Notes under the pieces: model-generated
The model's input: the letters and a program-made list of their open reading frames with translations, nothing else
The model's database searches: none
What the model was told of the DNA's origin: nothing
Part shown: one piece after another, positions 36,495 through 44,114 of the stretch
How the letters are laid out: every line of letters begins with the position of its first letter
Position numbering within the stretch: position 1 is the stretch's first letter
Source: Streptacidiphilus pinicola
GTDB lineage: Bacteria > Actinomycetota > Actinomycetes > Streptomycetales > Streptomycetaceae
NCBI RefSeq assembly: GCF_003258295.1
Contig: NZ_QKYN01000091.1
Location: 416 to 48,086 of the forward strand
DNA length: 47,671 nt
Direction of reading: 5' to 3'
Program-made: the position numbers and the translations under genes

Positions 36495-37850
36495 GTGAGG
36501 CGCCGCCTGCCGCACCGCGACAAGCGCACGAGGACGGCTCGGTCCGTCCTCGCGCTGCTGAGCTGCGCGAGCCTGCTCGCGCTCACGGCCGGCTGCGGCA
36601 GCCGGCTGCCGCTGAAGGACTTCGAGAACGCCCCCTCCGGAGCCCCCGCCGCCGCCCGGCCGCCGATCCCGGTCGGCATCGTCACCTCCGTCTCCAGTCC
36701 GATCGGCGGGGACACCTTCACCGGCCCGCTCTACGGCGCCCAGGCGTTCTTCAAGGCGCTGAACGCGAGCGGCGGGATCAACGGCCGCCAGGTGCAGGTC
36801 TTCACCTGCGACGACAGCGGAGCGGGCATCGGCAACCAGTCCTGCGTGCACCAGCTGATCGACTCCGACCACGTGGTCGCGCTCGTCGCGGGCAGCGTCC
36901 TCGACTACGCGGGCGCGCCCTACGTCAGCTCCCAGGGCGTGCCCGACATCGGCGGCATCACCATCGGCACCCAGTACGACCAGTACCCGCACCTCTACCA
37001 GATCTACGGCAGCGACGAACCGCGCGACGGCAAGTCCGTCGGCTGGAACGGCGAGCTGTACCAGACCACGGAGGTCTACCGGTACTTCAAGGCCAAGCTG
37101 GGCCTGACCCGAGCTGTCGTGGTCGCCTACAACCAGGCGGACTCGGCCCGCTACGCCGCCCAACTGGCCCAGGGCCTCCAGGCCGAGGGCTACGACGTGC
37201 TGAGCGAGACCGTCGACTTCGCGCTGCCCAACTTCGGCTCTGTCGCCGCCGGGATGAAGGCCGACCACGCCCAGCTGCTGCTCGACGCCATGGACACCCG
37301 CGGCAACAGCGGCCTGTGCCAGGCGATGGCCTCCGCCGGGGTCACCGTCACCGCCAAGGTCACCAACGAGCAGAACTGGTCCGAGCAGGCCCGCACCGAC
37401 TACGCGCAGACACCCGGGTGCCGCAACGCCCTGTGGGTCACCTCGGACGCCCGCAACTACGAGGACACCCAGTACCCGGCCGTGGCCGCGTTCCGTGCGG
37501 GGATGCAGAAGTACTTCCCGGACCGGCAGGCGCAGCTCTCCGAGTGGGAGCTGCTCGGCTGGGCCGGTGCGCAGTGGTTCACCGACGCCGCGTCCTCCTG
37601 CGGCGGCGACGTGACCCGCTCCTGCGTCGACACGTTCATGCAGCGCCAGCAGCCCTACACCGCCCACGACCTGATCGAGCCGTCCTCCTTCGTCCCGATG
37701 GCGAACCCGCCCACCGGCCCGCAGCACGCCTGCCTGAACGTGGCCCGCTGGCAGGACTCCGCCCAGGGCGGCAAGGGCGGCTGGGTCACCCAGGTGCCCG
37801 ACATGAACGCCAACTGCTTCCAGGTCCCGGCGCTGCCCTACCGCCCGTAA
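36495..37850 (+). CDS. ABC transporter substrate-binding lipoprotein, LivK-like
   Basis: 451-residue periplasmic-binding-protein family 6 lipoprotein. Lipobox LTAGC (Cys34), then IPVGIVTSVSSPIGGDTFTGPLYGAQAFFKALNASGGINGRQVQVFTCDD, the typical opening of the LivK/urea-binding fold, with VVALVAG and GVPDIGG further on. GTG 36495 with AGGA 7 nt upstream. It probably delivers substrate to the fused LivHMG/LivF system, whose genes are divergent 1.3 kb away. Its 3' end overlaps the end of the next, convergent gene by 13 nt. Confidence 0.9.
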   Translation: MRRRLPHRDKRTRTARSVLALLSCASLLALTAGCGSRLPLKDFENAPSGAPAAARPPIPVGIVTSVSSPIGGDTFTGPLYGAQAFFKALNASGGINGRQVQVFTCDDSGAGIGNQSCVHQLIDSDHVVALVAGSVLDYAGAPYVSSQGVPDIGGITIGTQYDQYPHLYQIYGSDEPRDGKSVGWNGELYQTTEVYRYFKAKLGLTRAVVVAYNQADSARYAAQLAQGLQAEGYDVLSETVDFALPNFGSVAAGMKADHAQLLLDAMDTRGNSGLCQAMASAGVTVTAKVTNEQNWSEQARTDYAQTPGCRNALWVTSDARNYEDTQYPAVAAFRAGMQKYFPDRQAQLSEWELLGWAGAQWFTDAASSCGGDVTRSCVDTFMQRQQPYTAHDLIEPSSFVPMANPPTGPQHACLNVARWQDSAQGGKGGWVTQVPDMNANCFQVPALPYRP

Positions 37851-39802
37851 CTCCCCACCGGCCCTTCGCCGGGGCCGCGCGGGAAACCGCGGCCCGAGTC
37901 GAGGATCTTCCGGATCGACGCCGGCAGCGTCGACGGGTCCGGCCCGACGCCGATCAGCTGCGAGGAGAGCGTCATCGGCTGCGAACTGACGGCCCGCAAC
38001 AGGATCCTGCCCTTGACCCCCGGGGTGTCCACCCCGCCCCACGGCGCCTTCAGCACGTAGACGGCGGTGCTGTGCGGGGCCAGCGTCGCCGGGCCGGACA
38101 GCACCTTCCAGTAGTCCGAGATGGTCGCCCCGGTGCTGGTGGCGAAGTGTGGGCTGACGGCCGCGTCGCTGGTGTTGCTCACGGTCACCCGCACCCGTGT
38201 CAGCAGGTCCACCAGCGCCAACCGTCCAGAGCCCGCGGTGCCGTTCATGGCGGTGACGTTCATCTTCAGCGGCGGCGGCGTCAGCATCGCGGCCGTGATG
38301 ACCAGCACCGTCGGCGTCAGCAGCAGCGGCACCAGCGCGGTGCGCACGCTGCGCCGGGCCAGCGGGCCGACCCGCGGGTGCCAGGCGCGGTCGAAGTCGG
38401 CCGCCGAGACGGTGGCCGCGGCCATCACCCACAGCGGCACGGTCAGGTCGAAGTAGTCCTGCTGGGACCGTGTCGAGAGGTAGAAGACCAGCCACGGCAT
38501 GACCGTGACGGCCGGGCCCAGCCGGCGCGGGAAGAGCACCAGCAGCACCATCATCGCCAGGCCCAGCAGCTGCCCCGCAACGCTGTACAGGTGCAGGTTG
38601 CCGGAGCCCGAGGTGAAGAACGAGGAGATCCCGACCAGCCCTTGGCCGGCCGGGATCGCCTGCTGGGTCAGCGGCGTCAGCACACCCTCCAGCCAGGCGT
38701 GCGGACCCTGCAGCACGAACGGCAGGTTGATCACCAGGAAAACGCCCGCGCTGATCGCCGCGTAGCGCAGCACCACGGCGGCGGCGTCGCGCGCCGACAG
38801 CTCCCCGCGCCGGATCATGAACATCCCGATCAGCAGGAACGGCGCGAGGAACCACGACAGTTGGTGCAGGCAGCAGGCGAGGCCGAGGCAGACCGCCTGC
38901 GTCACGCCCACCCAGCCGAGCCGCCCGCCGCGCCCGGTCCGGTGCCAGTAGGCGACCGTCACCAGCAGGAACGGCAGCTCCATGCAGCCCGGGTAGCCCA
39001 TCTGCGCGTAGTTGGGCAGCCAACCGAAGCCGAAGCAGACGATCACCGCGACCGGCCGCCAGGCGACCGGCAGCAGCAGGAACATCACCACCGAGGCCAG
39101 CAGCAGCATGGCCGTGGCGGCCAGTCCGGCCGGCGGGTGGCTCAGGTGCAGGCCCATCGGGACCGCCGTGAACACCGGCCCGAGCGGCGGGTAGTCCAGC
39201 CCCGTGGCCGCGCCGCCGTTCATCAGCGGCGTGGTGCCGACGTGGAACAGGGTGAAGATCTGCGGCCACTGGGTGCCGTAGATGTGCCCGCCGTGCAGCA
39301 GCGTCCGCGCCGCCATGTGGATCAGCGAGCCCTCGTCCGTGCCGTAGTAGACGTGGCTGGACGGCACCCCGCTGACCGGCGGCTTGGCGGCGGTGACCAC
39401 GTAGAAGCGGTTCAGGCACTGCAGCGCCGCGACCGCCAGCATGGACAGGTCCACCAGCGTCATGGCCCGCCGGGTGCGCACGCTCAGCGCCAGCACCCCG
39501 ATCACCAGGATCGCGCCGAAGTAGAGGATCACCGCGAACGCGTGGACCTGCTGGTTGACGATGGTGCGGTTCCAGATGTCCCGCGCCCCGATCAGCATCG
39601 AGGCGCAGGCCAGCACGGTCAGTATCCGGTTGACCTGGGCGGGCGGCAGCCGCAGCAGCTCGGGGGCGCTGTGGCCGGACAACAGCCAGTGGACCGCACG
39701 GCGCGCGTGGGCGCCGGGCGGTCTCACCCCCAGGGGTGCCGGGCTGTCGTCGGGCTCGTCGTCTTCGGGGGCGGCGGGGTCGCGTGACATCACAGGTGGC
39801 AC
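37838..39802 (-). CDS. Polytopic membrane protein, putative glycosyltransferase
   Basis: 654 residues with about 11-12 hydrophobic helices between residues 58 and 490. A cytosolic acidic tail is at the N-terminus and a C-terminal extracellular beta-rich domain of about 160 residues (VRVTVSNTSDAAVSPHFATSTGATISDYWKVLSGPATLAP). The first large outer loop (GTDEGSLIHMAARTLLHGGHIYG...GLDYPPLGPVFTAVP) resembles that of GT-C type mannosyl- or arabinosyltransferases of actinobacterial cell envelopes, but I cannot assign a family. Start GTG 39802 or ATG 39790; neither has a clear Shine-Dalgarno. Confidence 0.7.
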   Translation of the reverse strand: MPPVMSRDPAAPEDDEPDDSPAPLGVRPPGAHARRAVHWLLSGHSAPELLRLPPAQVNRILTVLACASMLIGARDIWNRTIVNQQVHAFAVILYFGAILVIGVLALSVRTRRAMTLVDLSMLAVAALQCLNRFYVVTAAKPPVSGVPSSHVYYGTDEGSLIHMAARTLLHGGHIYGTQWPQIFTLFHVGTTPLMNGGAATGLDYPPLGPVFTAVPMGLHLSHPPAGLAATAMLLLASVVMFLLLPVAWRPVAVIVCFGFGWLPNYAQMGYPGCMELPFLLVTVAYWHRTGRGGRLGWVGVTQAVCLGLACCLHQLSWFLAPFLLIGMFMIRRGELSARDAAAVVLRYAAISAGVFLVINLPFVLQGPHAWLEGVLTPLTQQAIPAGQGLVGISSFFTSGSGNLHLYSVAGQLLGLAMMVLLVLFPRRLGPAVTVMPWLVFYLSTRSQQDYFDLTVPLWVMAAATVSAADFDRAWHPRVGPLARRSVRTALVPLLLTPTVLVITAAMLTPPPLKMNVTAMNGTAGSGRLALVDLLTRVRVTVSNTSDAAVSPHFATSTGATISDYWKVLSGPATLAPHSTAVYVLKAPWGGVDTPGVKGRILLRAVSSQPMTLSSQLIGVGPDPSTLPASIRKILDSGRGFPRGPGEGPVGSYGR

Positions 39803-39931
39803 GCCCGCATGGTGACACGCTGTCAGGTCCGTCGGCCTGCTCCCTCACCCGAACGGGGGAGTACACGATCGGGTGAGGGTGGCGGCGTGACAGGCCGCCC
39901 GACTCGGAGAAACCCGAGGTCAGAGGTTGGG

Positions 39932-40768
39932 TTAGAGGTCCTTGCTGCCGTCGAGGACGGTCCGCGCCACCAGCTCCGGATCGTCGTTCATCGGCACGTG
40001 CCCGCACCCCGGCAGCGGGACGACGCGCGCCTTGGGCATCCGCAGCCGGGCACGGTCGGCCTGACGCGGCAGCAGCAGCCGGTCCTTGGTGCCCCAGCCG
40101 ATGGTGACCGGCACGTCGGTGACGTCCTCGGTGACGTTCACGTTCAGGCCCGCGCGCAGCGTCTGCGCGAAGCCCTTGGCGTCCCGCAGCGCCTCCGTCT
40201 CGGCGACGGCCTCCGCCGGTCCGCGCAGGGCGGGGCGGGCGTAGATGCTGCCGACCAGCACGCCCCGGGTGGCCGGCCGCTGGGCCAGGCGACGCACCGC
40301 GGGCGCGGGCAGGGTCTTGGCGCCGAGGCGCATGTAGAGCAGCAGGCTGAAGGCGTAGGCCTGCTCGGGCCGGTTCCAGAAGCCGGCCGGGGAGAGCGCC
40401 GTCACCGAGCGGGCTAGCCCGCGGCGGCCCATCTCCAGCGCCAGCAGACCGCCCAGCGAGTTGCCCGCGACGTGCGGGCGCTCGATGCCCAGCGCGGTGC
40501 AGAGCCCGCCGAGGCCGGGTACGACCGAGTCGAGGTCGTAGGCCGAGCCGGGCGGCAGCGGCGCGGAGGCGCCGAAGCCGGGCAGGTCGACGGCGACGAC
40601 GTCGTGCTCCTCGGCGAGCGCGTCGAGCACCGGCCCCCAGGCCTGCCAGTGGTGGCCGATCCCGTGCAGGAGCAGCAGCGGCGTGCCGCTGCCGCGCCGC
40701 TCGTACCGCACGGTGACGGTGCGCGGACCCTGCGGGGTGTCGTGCTGGTACGAGACATCGGCGGGCAT
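39932..40768 (-). CDS. Alpha/beta hydrolase
   Basis: 278-residue alpha/beta-hydrolase. The oxyanion motif HGIGHHW is at 35-41, the nucleophile Ser104 in GNSLGG, and the catalytic His257 in GCGHVPMND. The lid between lies at about 130-190. Such enzymes hydrolyse esters, lactones or C-C bonds; the substrate is not predictable. ATG 40768 is fixed by AGGGAG at 6 nt; the frame is open to 40801. A likely promoter and a palindrome lie just upstream. It is a single gene between two membrane-protein genes. Confidence 0.9.
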   Translation of the reverse strand: MPADVSYQHDTPQGPRTVTVRYERRGSGTPLLLLHGIGHHWQAWGPVLDALAEEHDVVAVDLPGFGASAPLPPGSAYDLDSVVPGLGGLCTALGIERPHVAGNSLGGLLALEMGRRGLARSVTALSPAGFWNRPEQAYAFSLLLYMRLGAKTLPAPAVRRLAQRPATRGVLVGSIYARPALRGPAEAVAETEALRDAKGFAQTLRAGLNVNVTEDVTDVPVTIGWGTKDRLLLPRQADRARLRMPKARVVPLPGCGHVPMNDDPELVARTVLDGSKDL

Positions 40769-40802
40769 ACGGCACTCCCTGGGCGCGACCGGCTCTGGCA
40801 CG

Positions 40803-40855
40803 TCTTACTAGACCTGGCGTCAGTAAGAATTACCCGACAGTAGCTTCGTCGACAA
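40803..40855 (-). promoter_or_regulatory. Promoter and operator-like palindrome of the hydrolase gene
   Basis: On the minus strand TTGTCG (40850-40855) and TAATTC (40827-40832) are 17 bp apart, a good housekeeping-type promoter. Immediately downstream and overlapping the -10 are the perfect arms TCTTACT (40803-40809) and AGTAAGA (40822-40828) around 12 nt. A repressor bound there would block initiation. Confidence 0.55.
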
Positions 40856-40917
40856 GAGGCCGGTCGCAAATCCCTCGGAGTGAGGCGGGTCAGGGTGCGG
40901 TCGTCAGGGTGCGGTCG

Positions 40918-42273
40918 TCAGGGCGCGGTGGGGGAGTACAGCAGCATGTACGCGCCGTACAGGCCCGAGCAGAGCGTTCCCGCGATCAGGGCCGCGATCA
41001 GCGTCGCCCGGGTGCGCACCCGCACCAGTCCGGCCGCGATGGGGATCAGCAGCGGGAAGGCGGGGAGCAGGAAGCGGGCCCGCGAGCCGAAGTACGCGGT
41101 GTCGCCGAACGAGATCACCATGATCACGAAGGTGAAGACCACGAACGGCAGCGGCTGCCGCTGCGCGATCGTCGTGAAGAAGAGCACCGCCGCGGCGATC
41201 AGGATGCCCGCCACCACCGGGTAGTACAGGCCGACCGGGTTCGCCGTGGTGAACAGGTGCTTGAAGTCGTGCGCCGTGGACTTGCCGAAGTCGAACTCCG
41301 AGTGCCACAGCTTCTGGATCTTGAAGTACGCGTCCCAGGTGTGCAGCCGCACGCCGGTCCAGGCCACGAAGCCGAACCAGCCGAGCGGCGCCACGACGAT
41401 GGCGACCACCACGCGCCACAGGTCCGGCTCCCGCGCCGGCGTCACCTCGCGCACGTCCGCGCCGTCGAACCAGGGCAGCCGGTCCAGGAAGCCGAGGCGG
41501 TTCGGCAGCGTCCACCGCACGCCGCGCTCCCGCAGCCGGACCCACAGCTCCATGGCGCCCGTCAGCATCACCGCGGCCGCCACCGCCACGCCCGTCGGCC
41601 GGGTCAGGCCCGCGAGGACCGACATCACACCGGCCAGCAGCCAGCGCCGGGAGACCACCGCGTACAGGGTCCAGGCGGCCATCATCGTGAACGCGGACTC
41701 GCTGTAGCCGGCCGTCTCCACCGCGGCGACCGGGGCGATGCCCCAGAGCACGACAGCCGCCGTGGCGACCTTGTCGCCGTAGCGCGCGTTGACCGCGGCG
41801 AAGATGCCCCAGGCCGCGCCGACCGCGCACAGACAGGCCGTCAGCATGCTGGCCCCGCCCCACGGGACGAACGGCAGCAGCGTGTGCACCGTCCGGATCA
41901 TCCACGGGAAGATCGGGAAGAAGGCCAGGTTGGTGCTCTGCAGCGGCACGCCCGGCAGCCACGGCCGGATCGCGTGGTCGTAGCCGTGCATGGCCACGTC
42001 CAGGTACCACGCCGCGTCCCAGTGGACCGCCAGTCGGTGCAGCGCGTAGCCCGGGGTGCCCGGGCTGAGCAGCATGATGATCGACATCCCGGCGGCACGC
42101 ACCACCAGGAAGAGCAGCAGCGCCGGCTCGGCGGCACGCCAGGCTCCGAACAGGACGTCTTGTCGCGCGGGTGACAACAGGCGAGCCGGAAGTATTCGGC
42201 GGACCGGCGCCTTCGGCTCGGGATCGTCCCCTGGGGGTTCCTCGTGCACGGGCGCGCTGGTCGGAGCGGTCAC
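40918..42273 (-). CDS. PIG-V-like membrane mannosyltransferase
   Basis: 451 residues with about 9-10 membrane helices. Characteristic elements of the PIG-V/GT-C type are present: WDAAWYLDVAMHGYDH in the first outer loop (acidic catalytic candidate Asp), FFPIFPWMIR, then VETAGYSESAFTMMAAWTLYAV and GLTRPTGVAVA. Eukaryotic PIG-V adds mannose to GPI anchors; the bacterial relatives are thought to use polyprenyl-linked sugars on envelope glycans or proteins. GTG 42273 has GAGG 5 nt upstream; the frame is open to 42375. A related gene lies divergently at 42780. Confidence 0.82.
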   Translation of the reverse strand: MTAPTSAPVHEEPPGDDPEPKAPVRRILPARLLSPARQDVLFGAWRAAEPALLLFLVVRAAGMSIIMLLSPGTPGYALHRLAVHWDAAWYLDVAMHGYDHAIRPWLPGVPLQSTNLAFFPIFPWMIRTVHTLLPFVPWGGASMLTACLCAVGAAWGIFAAVNARYGDKVATAAVVLWGIAPVAAVETAGYSESAFTMMAAWTLYAVVSRRWLLAGVMSVLAGLTRPTGVAVAAAVMLTGAMELWVRLRERGVRWTLPNRLGFLDRLPWFDGADVREVTPAREPDLWRVVVAIVVAPLGWFGFVAWTGVRLHTWDAYFKIQKLWHSEFDFGKSTAHDFKHLFTTANPVGLYYPVVAGILIAAAVLFFTTIAQRQPLPFVVFTFVIMVISFGDTAYFGSRARFLLPAFPLLIPIAAGLVRVRTRATLIAALIAGTLCSGLYGAYMLLYSPTAP

Positions 42274-42779
42274 GGTTTCCTCGGAGATTCGGTGGAACGA
42301 AGACGCGGTGGAGCGGCGGGCTGCCGCGTGGTGCTCGGCTGCGACCGTCCGCAGGTGGAGAGGACAGTGTGGCACTCCACTATGTACGGATTATGTGTAC
42401 GGCTCGGAAAATCGAGGTGAGATCCCGGTCGGAAGGCCTTCATGTGGCGCACACGACATCCGGCATATGCGCAACGTGATGTGACTTTCCCCGCGTGTCG
42501 CCGTCGGGATTGTTCGGTTTTCTCCCTCATGTGTCCCGCACGACTGACATAGCCGGCGGCGTCGCCGGGGGAGGCTCGCCGCGGCCGCACTCACTCGGGG
42601 CAGCGCCGTGGCGGGCCTCCGGGTTTTCTTACCTACCTCGGCGGCGCGTCCCCCCGCGTCCCCCCGTCCCGCCTGGCGGCTGCCCGTAGGATCGATCCGC
42701 GCTGCTTGTTGATCACGGCGCACGGCGCACGGTGCACGGCGATCCGTCGGGAACAGGCACGGGAAGGGGCGGGCGGACG
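42274..42779. promoter_or_regulatory. Divergent region between the two PIG-V-like genes (506 nt)
   Basis: No gene is supported; a short open frame at 42495-42689 reads as Pro/Arg-rich noise. Base use is less GC-rich than the flanking genes. TATGTACGG (42381-42389) and TATGTGTACGG (42392-42402) form an AT-rich direct repeat that could lie in the promoter of the leftward gene. Next to the rightward start is a 7-nt tandem repeat (42714-42741). Confidence 0.4.
42714..42741 (+). repeat. Four tandem copies of a 7-nt unit
   Basis: CACGGCG CACGGCG CACGGTG CACGGCG, in the leader of the rightward PIG-V-like gene, 39 nt before its ATG. The copies are in tandem without spacing. A longer reading of the gene from GTG 42732 would include part of it. 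Confidence 0.8.
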
Positions 42780-44090
42780 ATGCGGGGGGACCACCCGGCC
42801 GCGGAGCGGTTCGCGCGCGAGCGCGACACGGTCCCCGTCGCGCCCGCCTCCTCCGGTTCGGTCGTGACCGCAGACCTCTCCCGGCTCGGATCGCGGCTCG
42901 GCCCGCTGCGACGCGGGCTGCGCCGGGCCGCGCCCGCGCTCGCCGCCTACGCGGGCGTGCGCGCCCTCGGCGTGCTCCTCGTCGTCGCCTGGGGGCGCGC
43001 CCACCACATCGCGCCGATCACCCGCCTCGGCACGCTGTGGGACTCCGGCTGGTACGCCCGCATCGCCGACCACGGCTACTCCCGCACGAACGGCCTGATC
43101 GGCGCCCACGGCATCCCCTACTCGCCCCGCGCCTTCTTCCCGCTCTACCCCTGGCTCGGACACCTCACCTCGGAACTGACCGGCCTCCGCACCGCCGGCG
43201 GACTGGTCGTCGTCTCCTGGGCCTCCGCGCTGCTCGCCGCCTGGGGCATCTTCGCCATCGCCGACCGACTCTGGGGTCTGGGGGTACCCCCGGCCGGAGG
43301 CCGGGGGAGGGTGGGCGTCTACGCCGTCGTGCTGTGGGGCGTGCTGCCGCTCGCCGCCGTCGAGAGCTACGGCTACTCCGAGACGCTGTTCACCGCCCTG
43401 TCCGCGTGGAGCCTCTACGCCCTGCTGCGCCGCTGGTGGCTGACGGCGGGTCTGTTCTGCGTGGCCGCCGGCCTCACCCGGCCGTCCGCCACCGCGCTGA
43501 TCGCCGCCGTCGTCGTGACCGCCGCCGTGGAGCTGTGGCGCCGGCGGGCGTTGTTGTCCGACTGGCGCCCGGTGGCCGCCGCGCTGCTGGCGCCGCTGGG
43601 CTGGCTCGGCTACCTCGCCTACACCGCCTGGGCGGTGGGCTCGCCGACCGCCTACTTCCACATCCAGGCCGCCTGGGACACCGGCATCGACTTCGGCTGG
43701 ACCACGTTGCGCTGGTACGCGGACGAGGCCACCCGGCTCTTCGCCTTCGGCCACCCCTCACAGCGCCACGCGGTCGGCCGCATCCCGATGGCGCTGACCG
43801 GCCTCGCCTACCTCGGCCTGCTCGTCGCGACCTTCCGGCAGCGCGGAACGCGCCGTCAGCCCGTCCCGCTGCTCGTCTTCGGGCTCGCGCTGTTCCTCGT
43901 CGACTTCGTCAACTCCTCGCCGGAGCCGCCGATCGCCCGCTTCCTGCTGCCGGCCTTCACGCTCCTCTACCCGGCCGCCCAGTGGCTGGCTGACCGGCCG
44001 GTGTTCGCGCGGTGGCTGCTGACGGCCGGCGCGATCGCGTCCGCCTGCTACGGCGTCGCCCTCACCTTCCACGGCGGCGCGCCCTCCTGA
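42780..44090 (+). CDS. PIG-V-like membrane mannosyltransferase, paralogue
   Basis: 436 residues with about 9-10 membrane helices, clearly related to the divergent neighbour: LWDSGWYARIADHGYSRT, FFPLYPWLGHL, AAWGIFAIADRLWG, VVLWGVLPLAAVESYGYSETLFTALSAWSLYALLRRWW and GLTRPSATALIAA. It shows a 9-residue insertion relative to the paralogue, LGVPPAGGRGR, encoded by a dispersed GC palindrome (43278-43309). ATG 42780 is preferred to GTG 42732, since GAAGGGG lies upstream and the upstream stretch is the tandem repeat. Confidence 0.82.
   Translation: MRGDHPAAERFARERDTVPVAPASSGSVVTADLSRLGSRLGPLRRGLRRAAPALAAYAGVRALGVLLVVAWGRAHHIAPITRLGTLWDSGWYARIADHGYSRTNGLIGAHGIPYSPRAFFPLYPWLGHLTSELTGLRTAGGLVVVSWASALLAAWGIFAIADRLWGLGVPPAGGRGRVGVYAVVLWGVLPLAAVESYGYSETLFTALSAWSLYALLRRWWLTAGLFCVAAGLTRPSATALIAAVVVTAAVELWRRRALLSDWRPVAAALLAPLGWLGYLAYTAWAVGSPTAYFHIQAAWDTGIDFGWTTLRWYADEATRLFAFGHPSQRHAVGRIPMALTGLAYLGLLVATFRQRGTRRQPVPLLVFGLALFLVDFVNSSPEPPIARFLLPAFTLLYPAAQWLADRPVFARWLLTAGAIASACYGVALTFHGGAPS
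43278..43309. repeat. Short GC palindrome inside a coding sequence
   Basis: GGGGGTACCCCC (43280-43291) followed by the arms CCCCCGGCC (43287-43295) and GGCCGGGGG (43299-43307) around GGA. A near-identical element is at 28793-28820 within the intergenic repeat. Here it is in frame in the PIG-V-like gene. Confidence 0.8.
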
Positions 44091-44114
44091 CGCGCCGCCA
44101 CGGAAGCCACGGCG

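Noticed and set aside
36321-40775. Minus-strand open frame of nearly 1500 codons across several genes
   Set aside because: It runs through the LivK-like, membrane protein and hydrolase genes in a wrong frame, with Arg/Ala/Gly-rich noise.
42495-42689. Possible small gene of 64 codons between the PIG-V-like genes
   Set aside because: Pro/Arg-rich product, no Shine-Dalgarno, no third-position bias beyond background.
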